Below, in pieces: positions 45,251 through 52,638 of a stretch of DNA of 64,000 nucleotides (positions are counted from its first letter, which is position 1; every line of letters starts with the position of its first letter). Below the pieces are notes generated by a model. It saw only the letters and a program-made list of their open reading frames with translations, did no database searches and was not told where the DNA came from. A program made the translations under genes and the position numbers. The stretch spans positions 1 to 64,000 of the forward strand of contig DASSPI010000066.1 of the NCBI GenBank assembly GCA_035699705.1, given 5' to 3'. This stretch comes from CANKHA01 sp035699705 (GTDB taxonomy: Bacteria > Pseudomonadota > Alphaproteobacteria > Rhizobiales > Xanthobacteraceae).

Positions 45251-45412
45251 TCGCTGCTCACACCCAAAGGGGACGCCGGACGGCTTTCCGTCGGGGGAGG
45301 GAGGGTATGAAGGCCGCCCGGCGTATTGACGCGACCGAGGGGGAAGTCGCGTCTGACAGGCAAACACGCGGGACCTTGCGAATGTTCCGCGGGTGCCGCC
45401 GGTTTGCAACAA

Positions 45413-45649
45413 CTAGGCGCGAGGAAGATAAGGCCCCTGCCCGTATGTCCATTCGGGCCGGAAATGGCCGTTCTCGCCCATGACGCAGACCTCCGCCTTG
45501 CGGTCGCCCTGATCGCCCAATTTCTGGGCCGCATCGATGGCGAAAAGCATGGCCTCCGACTGGGTCCGGTAAGGCCCATATTCCTCGTCGTCGAACTTGA
45601 TCAGCCAGTTGCCGTCGTGCTGAACGACAAAATAGCGGGCCTGAGCCAT
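45413..45649 (-). CDS. DUF2188 domain protein
   Basis: This encodes a 78-residue protein (MAQARYFVVQHDGNWLIKFD and on) matching DUF2188: two short strand pairs followed by YGPYRTQSEAMLFAIDAAQKLG, then AEVCVMGENGHFRPEWTYG. The ATG at 45649 follows AGGAGATT. The same frame stays open through the otsA gene upstream but is meaningless there. DUF2188 proteins are small, cytoplasmic and of unknown role; several are reported as stress-induced. A candidate stress promoter lies just upstream. Confidence 0.87.
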   Translation of the reverse strand: MAQARYFVVQHDGNWLIKFDDEEYGPYRTQSEAMLFAIDAAQKLGDQGDRKAEVCVMGENGHFRPEWTYGQGPYLPRA

Positions 45650-45685
45650 CGTAATCTCCTGCTGCGACAGTGGAGCGTCAGAGAT

Positions 45686-45711
45686 AACGCAGGCCAGCTT
45701 GCGCAAGTTTC
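45686..45711 (-). promoter_or_regulatory. possible EcfG-type promoter of the DUF2188 gene
   Basis: On the minus strand, GAAAC (45711-45707) is followed after 17 bases by exact CGTT (45689-45686). There is one mismatch in the -35 box. Confidence 0.4.
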
Positions 45712-45720
45712 GCGACGAAA

Positions 45721-47232
45721 TTAATGCCGGGAATCGCTGTTCACTAAATTTTGACCGGCTGTTGCCGCGGTCCGGCCACCTATTTCGCGGCTGCGCAGCT
45801 GGAATGGCAGCAAGGTGGCGCTCTCTGCGGTGGCGCTCTCTGGGACGACCGCCGGCTCCAGGCAAGCCGTGCGCAAGGCCGTGACGAAATCCGAGAACCA
45901 GCCCTGCAACGGCGCGGCCATCAGCGCCTTCATCATCGCGTCCCAGCGTTCCCGCCGCTCGTCTGCCGGCATGCTGAAGGCTTCGGCAATGGCGCTGGCG
46001 AGGCCCTCGATATCGTGCGGGTTGACCAGGAGCGCCGCATCGAGCTGCCGGGCCGCGCCCGCGAACTTGGACAACACCAGCACGCCCGGATTGGAGGGAT
46101 CCTGCGCTGCGACATATTCCTTGGCCACGAGATTCATGCCGTCGCGCAACGATGTTACCAGGCCGACCTGCGCCGCCCGGTAGAAGCAGGCCAGCCTGCC
46201 CTGGGAGAAGCCCTTGGTGAGGTAGCGAATGGGCGCCCAATCGATCTCACCATGGCGGCCGTTGATTTCGGTCACCTGGGTGGCCAGCTGCAATTGCAGT
46301 TTCTGATAGGCATCGACCTGAATGCGCGAGGGCACCGCGATCTGCAGCAGCGCAACCGTGCGCTTGAGCGATGGATGGCGCTGCAATAACTGGTCGAAAG
46401 CCTCGAAGCGGTTGGTCAAGCCTTTTGAATAGTCGACGCGGTCCACGCCAATCGCCAGCCGCGCACCTTGCAGACTGGTGCGCAGGCGCGTGGCTTCCGG
46501 CCGCGTCGCCGCCTTGGCGGCGCGGGCGGCGAAAGTGGCCGCGTCGATCCCGATCGGGAATGTGCCGATGCGAACGTTGCGCCTGCCCGCCTTATAGACG
46601 TCGCCGTTGCCTTTGAGGCCTAGCTCATTCTCCAAGTATTCCGCCAAATTGGCGTGATCTTCGTCGGTTTGCACCCCGATCAGGTCATAGGCGAGCATCG
46701 CCTGGATCAATTCACGATGATGCGGCACGCTGGAGAATACGCCGCGCGTCGGGAACGGCGTGTGCAGGAAAAACCCGATCGGCTGGCTGACGCCAAGCTT
46801 GCGCATATCCGCGCCGAGCGCGAGGTAGTGATAATCGTGGATCCAGAAGGTCGCATCCCGTTTGGCGAAGCGGATCAGCGCCCGCGCCATCAGCGTGTTG
46901 ATCTCCCGATAGCAGGCATAATCCTCGTTTGACGTGCGGATCAGATCCGGACGCGAATGCAATGCCGGCCAAAGTGCGGAATTGGAGAATCCATCGTAAA
47001 AGCCGCGATACTGCTTTTTAGGCAAATCCACGGTGGCAATGCTGCCGGCGCCATAGCATTCGATCGTGGCGAGGGGCTCCTTCGCGGTCACTTCCTGCAG
47101 CCGCTGACTCGCGCCGACCCAAATGGCCCCGCTAGTCTGCACGGCAGGAAGCAAAGCAGCCGCCAACCCTCCTTCGATCGGTTCGTCCGCCGCTGGGCAG
47201 GCGACGCGATTCGACACCACGACCAATGTCAT
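45721..47232 (-). CDS. otsA: second trehalose-6-phosphate synthase (OtsA paralogue)
   Basis: This encodes a 503-residue GT20 enzyme, clearly diverged from the otsA at 40485. Motifs are LVVVSNRVACP, EGGLAAALLPA, FWIHDYHYLALGADM, GFFLHTPFPTRGVF, AIGVDRVDYSKGL and SLRDGMNLVAKEYVAAQ. The set of catalytic and donor-binding residues appears complete, so it should be active. It lacks an adjacent otsB and would rely on the one at 39711. GGAGA precedes the ATG. An exact EcfG-type promoter lies 30 bases upstream, pointing to stress-specific expression. Confidence 0.93.
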   Translation of the reverse strand: MTLVVVSNRVACPAADEPIEGGLAAALLPAVQTSGAIWVGASQRLQEVTAKEPLATIECYGAGSIATVDLPKKQYRGFYDGFSNSALWPALHSRPDLIRTSNEDYACYREINTLMARALIRFAKRDATFWIHDYHYLALGADMRKLGVSQPIGFFLHTPFPTRGVFSSVPHHRELIQAMLAYDLIGVQTDEDHANLAEYLENELGLKGNGDVYKAGRRNVRIGTFPIGIDAATFAARAAKAATRPEATRLRTSLQGARLAIGVDRVDYSKGLTNRFEAFDQLLQRHPSLKRTVALLQIAVPSRIQVDAYQKLQLQLATQVTEINGRHGEIDWAPIRYLTKGFSQGRLACFYRAAQVGLVTSLRDGMNLVAKEYVAAQDPSNPGVLVLSKFAGAARQLDAALLVNPHDIEGLASAIAEAFSMPADERRERWDAMMKALMAAPLQGWFSDFVTALRTACLEPAVVPESATAESATLLPFQLRSREIGGRTAATAGQNLVNSDSRH

Positions 47233-47261
47233 TGTTCAAGTTCTCCGGACACCAGAAACCT

Positions 47262-47286
47262 AACGATCCGTTCATCTAATAGTTCC
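47262..47286 (-). promoter_or_regulatory. EcfG-type promoter of the second otsA (exact match)
   Basis: On the minus strand, GGAAC (47286-47282) is followed after 16 bases by CGTT (47265-47262). Transcription would start about 25 bases before the ATG at 47232. Confidence 0.75.
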
Positions 47287-47377
47287 GGTGGGAGATGCCG
47301 AAAGTCGAAGCGCGGCGACAAAAAGAAACAGCCGAAGGCGCCCTTTCTTGTCTAATGCGGGACACACTAAGCGCCAG

Positions 47378-47419
47378 ATTCAACCCTGGCATGTCCGCAT
47401 TCAACCCTGGCATGTCCGC
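47378..47419. repeat. exact 21-bp tandem duplication
   Basis: The unit ATTCAACCCTGGCATGTCC plus GC occurs twice without change (47378-47398 and 47399-47419), in the non-coding gap between otsA2 and the DUF3309 gene. Apart from this repeat and the flanking promoter sites, I see nothing else in the 417-base gap. Confidence 0.85.
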
Positions 47420-47578
47420 GCCCCTGCGGCCCTGAGTCCTCGCGCTAAGATCCAGGCCGAACTTATTGATGGAGCCAACATAAACCTTCGTTGCGCACTT
47501 CTTGTGCTCTCGCGGCTTGGCTAGACCTCGTTCTCGTTTCACAATCAGCAAAAAATTACCTTTGAATGCGGCAAGCGA

Positions 47579-47603
47579 GGAACTTTCTACCCTTGGGCGT
47601 ATT
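47579..47603 (+). promoter_or_regulatory. weak EcfG-like site before the DUF3309 gene
   Basis: GGAAC (47579-47583) is followed after 16 bases by TATT (47600-47603), two mismatches from CGTT. It is in the right place and orientation for the gene at 47650, but is a weak match. Confidence 0.3.
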
Positions 47604-47649
47604 GAGCCCGTGCCATAAACGGCATTTTTATTTCAGAGAGAATTACGTC

Positions 47650-47808
47650 ATGTCACTCGGCACCATTCTGATCATTGTTCTGATCCTGGTTCTCTTGGGT
47701 GTCATCCCCACTTGGCCGCATAGCTCCGGCTGGGGCTATGGCCCGTCAGGAATAGTAGGGGTGATCCTGGTTATTCTGTTGATCCTGGTCCTGCTCGGAC
47801 GAATCTAA
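47650..47808 (+). CDS. DUF3309 small membrane protein
   Basis: This encodes a 52-residue protein of the DUF3309 family. Two hydrophobic helices (MSLGTILIIVLILVLLGVIP and IVGVILVILLILVLLGRI) flank a short TWPHSSGWGYGPSG loop, which is the family signature. Such proteins are abundant, inner-membrane located and often stress-induced in Rhizobiales; the role is unknown. Its ORF is shorter than most gene-finder limits. A strong terminator follows. Confidence 0.9.
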   Translation: MSLGTILIIVLILVLLGVIPTWPHSSGWGYGPSGIVGVILVILLILVLLGRI

Positions 47809-47838
47809 ACTCCGTCCGGGGGGACAGCCAAAGAAACG

Positions 47839-47874
47839 GCCATGCCGCGGCTCGCGTTGCGGCATGGCTGTTTT
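47839..47874 (+). terminator. intrinsic terminator after the DUF3309 gene
   Basis: GCCATGCCGC (47839-47848) pairs exactly with GCGGCATGGC (47859-47868) and is followed by TGTTTTGTTGTT. Confidence 0.88.
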
Positions 47875-47893
47875 GTTGTTGTGCAAGACGACC

Positions 47894-48217
47894 TTACGTG
47901 AGGCAACGGCTGGCGAAATTGTTCTTGGCCGACGCCATCAGCGGACTGAAAGCAGGGTCGCAACCCTCGAGGATTTTCGGTTCCTTGGCCACCGCGGGCT
48001 TGGGCTTGTGCTGCACAGGCGTCGGGGCGCGCGCATCGCGCACGGCGAGCTCACGGTCTCCTTTGCCCGTTCGATTCACTATGGTTTGCGCCGACCCGGC
48101 AGCCTCAACGACTGTTGGCCGGAAAGCGCTGAGCCCGCTTTCTGCGGAAACGGCGACATAAGCAGTGGCCAGAAGGGCGGCCAAGCCGCCCGCGGAATAC
48201 CGCAACAACGCGCACAT
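47894..48217 (-). CDS. small secreted protein, unrecognised
   Basis: This encodes a 107-residue predicted exported protein. The N-terminal hydrophobic segment (MCALLRYSAGGLAALLATAY, cleavage near VSA-ESG) is followed by a polar, Lys/Pro-rich middle (PTPVQHKPKPAVAKEPK) and a C-terminus with two cysteines (GCDPAFSP and SRCLT). GGAGAAA lies before the ATG at 48217. An upstream in-frame extension to 48340 is Cys/Arg-rich and not signal-like. No family is recognised. An exact EcfG-type promoter about 80 bases upstream suggests it is a stress-response envelope protein. Confidence 0.65.
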   Translation of the reverse strand: MCALLRYSAGGLAALLATAYVAVSAESGLSAFRPTVVEAAGSAQTIVNRTGKGDRELAVRDARAPTPVQHKPKPAVAKEPKILEGCDPAFSPLMASAKNNFASRCLT

Positions 48218-48297
48218 CGGATTTCTCCAATATACCAACAACGGCGCTCGAGGCGCAGATGGGCAAGGAAAGGGTTGGCGGACCAACGTGCGGGAGC

Positions 48298-48322
48298 AAC
48301 GTGCGCAGGAGCGGCAGGTTCC
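48298..48322 (-). promoter_or_regulatory. EcfG-type promoter of the small secreted protein (exact match)
   Basis: On the minus strand, GGAAC (48322-48318), 16 bases, then CGTT (48301-48298). It lies in the gap between the kinase stop and the small gene, in the right orientation. Confidence 0.7.
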
Positions 48323-48340
48323 GGCGAAGCCGATCAACAA

Positions 48341-49750
48341 TCAGCGACCGACCGACAATTGCATCACCGGTATGACAATCCGGCAGTGCAAACCGGTGGG
48401 ATTGAAGTCCAAGGTTACTTCGGCGTCGAGAGCGCGCGTAAGATTTTGCTCAATCACCATGCTGCCGAAGCCGCGCTGCTTGGGCGGCTTGACCTTGGGC
48501 CCGCGCTCCTCGTCCCAGCAGATTTCAACCCCGTGACCTTCGGTTGCAGACAGCCGTTTCCAGCGGATGGAAACATGACCGCCCGGCCCGGAGAGCGCCC
48601 CATATTTCGCTGCATTGGTTGCCAGTTCATGCAGCGCAAGGCCCAGACTCTGCGCCGCTTCCGGCTTCAGCACGACCGTCGGCCCGTCCAGCGAAACCTG
48701 GGTGCCGACCCGGTCCAGGTAATGCCCAAGCTGCGAGCGCACCAGCTCGAACAGCGAAACACCGTACCAGCTTTCCTGCACCAGGAGGTCGTGCGAGGTC
48801 GCCAGCGCCTGTAACCGTGCGCCGAATTGCGTGAGGAAGCCGTCGATGGAGCCGACGTGCCGTGCCGTCTGCCGCGCCATGGCCTGGATGACGGCAAGGA
48901 GATTTTTCGACCGATGCGTCAATTCGCGCATCAAGAGACGCAGATGCGCCTCCCCCTCCTTGCGCTCGGTGATGTCGACCGCAGCGCAGCTCAGGCCGAC
49001 AATGGCGCCCATGATGTCCCGCAGCGGCTCGATATGCAGGTCGTGCCAGCGCTCGCCGGAAGCAGTCTGGATACAGACCTCGCTGTCCTGGGGGCTGCCG
49101 GTTTCCAGCGCGGCGCGCTTTAACGCGATGATCGCCGAGCGGCTCGCCGGCGGCAGCACATCCTCGTCAGTATGGCCGATGATCTCGTCGAGCTTGCGCT
49201 CGAACATGGGATTGCTGATCGAGGTGTAACGCAGGTCGCGATCCTGCGTGTAAACGGTGACGTTCGAGCCGCGCAGCGCGGTCTCATAGCGCTGCAAGGT
49301 GCCAGCCAGTTCCTCGCTCAGGTCGCGGTGCTCGCTCTCCAGCGAGCGGACACGGGAAATATCAGTGGCGGTGGTAGTGATGCCGACGACTTTGCGGTCG
49401 GGCCCGAGGATTGGGTGCACGTGCAAGGCGAAGAGCTTACGGCCTTCCGGCAAGGCATAAGATACCTCGCAATCCGCCGGCACGCCGGTCTGCAGCACGC
49501 GTTGCTTGACGGCGACTACCGCCTCACGTTCGCGCGATGGCAAAAGCTCCTCATCGGTGCGGCCGGTGAGGCCATCGCCGCCGCCTTGCGGGCCGTAAAC
49601 CCAAGTGTAGCGGAGATCCGCGTCCTGCCGGAAGACATAGATATTCGCTTCCGCCAGAGCAGTTTCCAGCTGCTCCGGCGGAAGACGGCGTACGGACGCG
49701 CCACCCTCGCTGGGGGATACTGTCTTCAATTGCTTCCCGTGTTGCCGCAC
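48341..49750 (-). CDS. PAS-PAS HWE-type histidine kinase
   Basis: This encodes a cytoplasmic sensor kinase of about 469 residues with no transmembrane helix. Two PAS domains (about residues 25-140 and 150-275; the second ends CAAVDITERKEGE) precede an HWE/HisKA_2 kinase core. The core has the H-box MRELTHRSKNLLAVIQAMA (phospho-acceptor His) and the N-box LALHELATNAAKYGAL, with a C-terminal RGFGSMVIEQ segment. HWE and HisKA_2 kinases commonly phosphorylate PhyR, and phyR lies about 1 kb away, so a GSR input role is likely. The start is a GTG at 49750 or a TTG at 49753. Confidence 0.85.
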   Translation of the reverse strand: MRQHGKQLKTVSPSEGGASVRRLPPEQLETALAEANIYVFRQDADLRYTWVYGPQGGGDGLTGRTDEELLPSREREAVVAVKQRVLQTGVPADCEVSYALPEGRKLFALHVHPILGPDRKVVGITTTATDISRVRSLESEHRDLSEELAGTLQRYETALRGSNVTVYTQDRDLRYTSISNPMFERKLDEIIGHTDEDVLPPASRSAIIALKRAALETGSPQDSEVCIQTASGERWHDLHIEPLRDIMGAIVGLSCAAVDITERKEGEAHLRLLMRELTHRSKNLLAVIQAMARQTARHVGSIDGFLTQFGARLQALATSHDLLVQESWYGVSLFELVRSQLGHYLDRVGTQVSLDGPTVVLKPEAAQSLGLALHELATNAAKYGALSGPGGHVSIRWKRLSATEGHGVEICWDEERGPKVKPPKQRGFGSMVIEQNLTRALDAEVTLDFNPTGLHCRIVIPVMQLSVGR

Positions 49751-49790
49751 CAAGCAAACTCGTAGAACAATAAGCCAAGTATACTAATGT

Positions 49791-49813
49791 GGTGTCGCAA
49801 CCGCGGCGACACC
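49791..49813. repeat. 8-bp inverted repeat upstream of the kinase
   Basis: GGTGTCGC (49791-49798) and GCGACACC (49806-49813) are perfect inverted copies around AACCGCG. The element sits about 40 bases upstream of the kinase start and could be an operator for a dimeric regulator. Confidence 0.4.
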
Positions 49814-49912
49814 AGTGCATCGTTCGCGGGATAGCATCAAGACGACCGCAGCCGCGGCGCCTGTCACCTGTCCGCGCCTGGGTCCAAATATTCAATATCC
49901 GCCTTTGTTCTC

Positions 49913-49937
49913 GGAACCTTGATTGCTGCCGCGCATT
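49913..49937 (+). promoter_or_regulatory. possible EcfG-type promoter of the DUF883-like operon
   Basis: GGAAC (49913-49917), 16 bases, then CATT (49934-49937), one mismatch from CGTT. It would give a leader of about 140 bases. Confidence 0.45.
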
Positions 49938-49989
49938 GAAAGGGGTAATTGGCCGCATCCCCCTCCCCCCTCGCGCGGCCGATCAATTA

Positions 49990-50020
49990 GGCGTAGCCGG
50001 CCCCGGCCGGCTGCGCCTTC
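49990..50020 (+). terminator. terminator-like hairpin inside a predicted leader
   Basis: GGCGTAGCCGGCC (49990-50002) pairs with GGCCGGCTGCGCC (50005-50017), with one G-U pair, and is followed by TTCTTTT. It lies between the candidate promoter at 49913 and the gene at 50086, so it might be an attenuator or the 3' end of a short RNA. Confidence 0.5.
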
Positions 50021-50085
50021 TTTTGCGCCGGAACTTTTGCGAGCGCCTCCGGTTGCCTTGCCGTCCCGCAGGAAAGCAAATTTAC

Positions 50086-50439
50086 ATGGCCAGAAAAAGC
50101 AAGTCGCCGAGCGATGATATCGCTGCCGTGGAAGAACTGATGCAAGATTTGGAGTCGCGGCTGCGCCGCCTCAATGCCAAGGCAAAGACGGATGAATCCG
50201 GCGGTGCCGACGACATCAGCGATTTTGTTTCCGAAACCCTGGCCCGTATCGTCGCGCAGGTGCGCGACACGGCGGACACGGCGACCGATACGCTCGCCAA
50301 CCAGGCGACGGAGGCGAGCACCGACATCATCAAGAAGATCTGGGAGGAGATGGAGCGTCGCCCGCTGACGACCCTCGCGCTCGCTGCGGCCGCCGGCTAT
50401 CTGCTCGGCCTGATCAGCAAGCAGGATAACGTGGAGTAA
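50086..50439 (+). CDS. DUF883/ElaB-like membrane-anchored protein
   Basis: This encodes a 117-residue protein with a hydrophilic, helical N-terminal region (ELMQDLESRLRRLNAKAK, then a long Thr/Ala/Asp helix VRDTADTATDTLANQA). A C-terminal hydrophobic, glycine-containing anchor (LTTLALAAAAGYLLGLIS) ends it. This matches the ElaB/YqjD/DUF883 layout, proteins that tether to the inner membrane and in E. coli bind ribosomes or protect membranes in stationary phase. The ATG at 50086 follows CAGGAAAG. It is one base upstream of the holin-like gene start context and clearly co-transcribed with it. Confidence 0.8.
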   Translation: MARKSKSPSDDIAAVEELMQDLESRLRRLNAKAKTDESGGADDISDFVSETLARIVAQVRDTADTATDTLANQATEASTDIIKKIWEEMERRPLTTLALAAAAGYLLGLISKQDNVE

Positions 50440-50441
50440 GC

Positions 50442-50798
50442 ATGGCGCTCACAGACTTTGCCAGCGCCACCATCGGCCGGATCGTCAGCCGACTGGTCCG
50501 GCGCGCGCTGTGCTGGGCGCTGGTGGGCGTATTCGGGCTGATCGCGCTTTATCAGGCCTCGGTCGCGGCAGCGGTGGCGCTGGAAGCGACGTTCGGCGCC
50601 TTGTATGCCCATCTGATGATTGCAGGCTTCTATGCGCTGCTCGCGACCGGTTTGGTCGTCTTCCTGTGGTTTACCGTGCGGCGCCCTCTGATCGACGAAA
50701 AATATCGCAAAAGCCTCGCGAAACTGCCGGCAGAAGCGCAGGTCGCCACCGTTATCGAGGCGATGCTGCTAGGATATGCGATGTCGCGGCGGAAGTAG
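50442..50798 (+). CDS. phage-holin-superfamily-like small membrane protein
   Basis: This encodes a 118-residue protein with two transmembrane helices at about residues 22-48 (ALCWALVGVFGLIALYQ) and 55-78 (MIAGFYALLATGLVVFLWF). A charged C-terminal tail ends AMLLGYAMSRRK. It fits the 'putative actinobacterial holin-X/phage holin superfamily' pattern seen next to DUF883 proteins (YqjE-like partner of YqjD in E. coli). It starts two bases after the preceding stop. No lysis genes are nearby, so a stress-membrane role is more likely than phage lysis. Confidence 0.72.
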   Translation: MALTDFASATIGRIVSRLVRRALCWALVGVFGLIALYQASVAAAVALEATFGALYAHLMIAGFYALLATGLVVFLWFTVRRPLIDEKYRKSLAKLPAEAQVATVIEAMLLGYAMSRRK

Positions 50799-50801
50799 CG
50801 G

Positions 50802-51605
50802 CTAAGCCGTGGCGCGGTGCTCGCGGCGCTTGGCCTTGCGCTCGAAGAACAGCGCTTGGCTGAGCACGGCCGAAACGGTCGCCGGCTGGAACGGCTTGGC
50901 GATCAGGAAGGCCGGCTCCGGCCGCTGACCGGTGAGGAATCGTTCCGGATAAGCGGTGATGAAGATCACCGGCACCTCGAAAAGCCGCAGCAACTCGTTG
51001 ACCGCATCGAGGCCGGAACTGCCGTCGGCCAGCTGGATGTCGGCCAGAATCAAACCTGGGCGCTTGGCCTTGGCCAGCGCAATCGCTTCCGAATGGGTGC
51101 GCGCGACACCAAGCACGCGATGACCGAGGCTTTCGACCAAGCCCTCCAGATCCATCGCGATGAAAGTCTCGTCCTCGATGATCAGGACGTCGGTGGCGAT
51201 CTCGGCCGCCAGCTCGCGGCCCGATTCTTCCACCAGCCGACGCAGGGTCGGCACATCGACATCCAGCACCTTCGCGGCATCATCCTCCGACAGGCCCTCC
51301 AGGGCGACCAGCAGGAAGGCCTGGCGGGGCTTCGGGGTGATGTTGGACAGCCGCTGCTCCACCGGCATATCCCGGCTCGCCGGCTCGGTGGCCTCGTTAA
51401 CGGGCACGGAATTCCAAATCTTGGTAAAAAGACGGTAGAGCGCGACCCGGGTGGAGGTCGCCTTTTCCAGCACGCTCGGGTCCTCGATTAGCGCCTCCAG
51501 GGTGGTGGCCACATAGGCATCCCCGGAGCTCTGGCTGCCGGTCAAGGCCCGGGCATAGCGTCGGAGATAGGGCAGATGCTGCGCTACGGCTTGAGACGTC
51601 GACAC
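50802..51605 (-). CDS. phyR: general stress response regulator PhyR
   Basis: This encodes a 267-residue anti-anti-sigma response regulator. The N-terminal half (about 1-125) is a sigma-like ECF domain (YLRRYARALTGSQSSGDAYV; LSEDDAAKVLDVDVPTLRRLV). The C-terminal half is a receiver with VLIIEDETFIAMDLEGL, ILADIQLADGSSG (phospho-acceptor Asp), VPVIFITAYPERFLTG and LIAKPFQP. On phosphorylation it binds NepR and frees EcfG. The GTG at 51605 is preferred because GGGAGGG is optimally placed; the TTG at 51620 lies inside that site. It is transcribed divergently from nepR-ecfG with a palindromic promoter between. Confidence 0.95.
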   Translation of the reverse strand: MSTSQAVAQHLPYLRRYARALTGSQSSGDAYVATTLEALIEDPSVLEKATSTRVALYRLFTKIWNSVPVNEATEPASRDMPVEQRLSNITPKPRQAFLLVALEGLSEDDAAKVLDVDVPTLRRLVEESGRELAAEIATDVLIIEDETFIAMDLEGLVESLGHRVLGVARTHSEAIALAKAKRPGLILADIQLADGSSGLDAVNELLRLFEVPVIFITAYPERFLTGQRPEPAFLIAKPFQPATVSAVLSQALFFERKAKRREHRATA

Positions 51606-51684
51606 GGAAAACCCTCCCAATTCATATCCGGGCTAACCCCCGGCGACCCCTCGCAAGGGATACTTAATTCAGCTTTACCGCAAT

Positions 51685-51711
51685 GGAACCGCTCATTGTC
51701 GAAAAAGTTCC
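51685..51711. promoter_or_regulatory. palindromic EcfG promoter serving phyR and nepR-ecfG
   Basis: On the plus strand, GGAAC (51685-51689), 16 bases, then AGTT (51706-51709) drives nepR-ecfG. Because the site ends in GTTCC (51707-51711), the minus strand also reads GGAAC-N17-GTT toward phyR. One element can thus serve both divergent units and their own autoregulation. Confidence 0.75.
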
Positions 51712-51806
51712 CTGGCTATGGAACAAAACCTGGGGGTGAGACTTTTACTCCGATGACGCAAGGGGGGCCGGCCGCTTCGAAAATCGAAAGGGCCGGTGAG
51801 GGACAC

Positions 51807-52019
51807 ATGAAAGACGCCAAATCAACGGGATCCCGTTCGCAGATGGAAACTGGAACTAGCCCAGGCAAGACCGACGCGAAATTGGGTCGCGACATTCAAG
51901 CAAAAATCGGCCAGCAGCTTCGCGCTCTGTATGACGAAGTCGTCAATCAGGGTGTGCCGGACCGCTTTTCGGATTTATTGAACCGCCTTGATAAGCCGGA
52001 TGACAAGGAGTCGCGGTAA
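51807..52019 (+). CDS. nepR: anti-sigma factor NepR
   Basis: This encodes a 70-residue anti-sigma factor that sequesters EcfG. The conserved NepR core is IQAKIGQQLRALYDEVVNQ followed by VPDRFSDLLNRLD near the C-terminus (residues about 29-64), and the N-terminus is Ser/Thr/Lys-rich and disordered. The ATG at 51807 follows GTGAGGG; a longer in-frame extension upstream is not NepR-like and crosses the promoter. Its stop overlaps the ecfG start (TAATG), coupling their translation and keeping the stoichiometry fixed. Confidence 0.93.
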   Translation: MKDAKSTGSRSQMETGTSPGKTDAKLGRDIQAKIGQQLRALYDEVVNQGVPDRFSDLLNRLDKPDDKESR

Positions 52020-52570
52020 TGGCTCTGGACCCGTCAGTCCGAGAGGCTGTTCTGGCAGCAGTCCCTAGCCTGCGCGCCTTCGCCATCTCGTTGTGCGGCA
52101 ATGTCGACCGCGCGGACGACTTGGTGCAGGAAACGCTGCTGCGCGCCTTGGCCAATATCAATTCCTTTCAGCCCGGCACCAACATGTCGGCTTGGCTGTT
52201 CACCATTCTGCGCAACCATTTCCGCTCGGAATATCGCAAGCGGCGGCGTGAGGTCGAGGATGGCGACGGTAGCTATGCCGAAACGCTGAAATCGCATCCC
52301 GAGCAGTATGGCCGGGTCGAGTTTGAGGAATTCCGCACGGCGCTGGCCAAATTGCCGCCGGATCAGCGCGAAGCTCTGGTGCTGGTGGGCGCTTCGGGAT
52401 TTTCCTACGAGGAAGCAGCAACAATCTGCGAATGCGCTGTCGGCACTATCAAGAGCCGAGTCAATCGCGCCCGTACCCGTCTGTCGGAATTGATGTCGGT
52501 CGAAAGCGTCGACGATTTCGGCCCCGACCGCACCACCCGCGCTATTTTGGCCCGCACCGAAAGGGCCTGA
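52019..52570 (+). CDS. ecfG: ECF sigma factor EcfG
   Basis: This encodes a 183-residue general-stress sigma factor of ECF group 15. Region 2 shows LCGNVDRADDLVQETLLRALANI and FRSEYRKRRREV. Region 4 shows LPPDQREALVLVGASGFSYEEAATI and VGTIKSRVNRARTRL, the helix-turn-helix that reads the -35 GGAAC box. It directs RNA polymerase to GGAAC-N16/17-CGTT promoters, several of which are visible in this window. It overlaps nepR by one base. A hairpin downstream belongs mainly to the convergent gene. Confidence 0.94.
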   Translation: MALDPSVREAVLAAVPSLRAFAISLCGNVDRADDLVQETLLRALANINSFQPGTNMSAWLFTILRNHFRSEYRKRRREVEDGDGSYAETLKSHPEQYGRVEFEEFRTALAKLPPDQREALVLVGASGFSYEEAATICECAVGTIKSRVNRARTRLSELMSVESVDDFGPDRTTRAILARTERA

Positions 52571-52587
52571 TCCCTCCTCTTTAAGCA

Positions 52588-52613
52588 AAAGGCCCGCCGC
52601 TGACGCGACGGGC
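52588..52613 (-). terminator. intrinsic terminator of the DUF1328 gene
   Basis: On the minus strand, GCCCGTCGC (52613-52605), loop GTCA, GCGGCGGGC (52600-52592) with a G-U pair, then CTTTTGCTT. It ends the DUF1328 transcript; on the plus strand it lacks T's. Confidence 0.7.
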
Positions 52614-52638
52614 ACTCTCCACACTTAGCCACCGCAGC

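Noticed and set aside
50442..50798. Evidence of a prophage from the holin-like gene
   Set aside because: There are no endolysin, structural or integrase genes nearby; the DUF883-like partner indicates a stress membrane pair.
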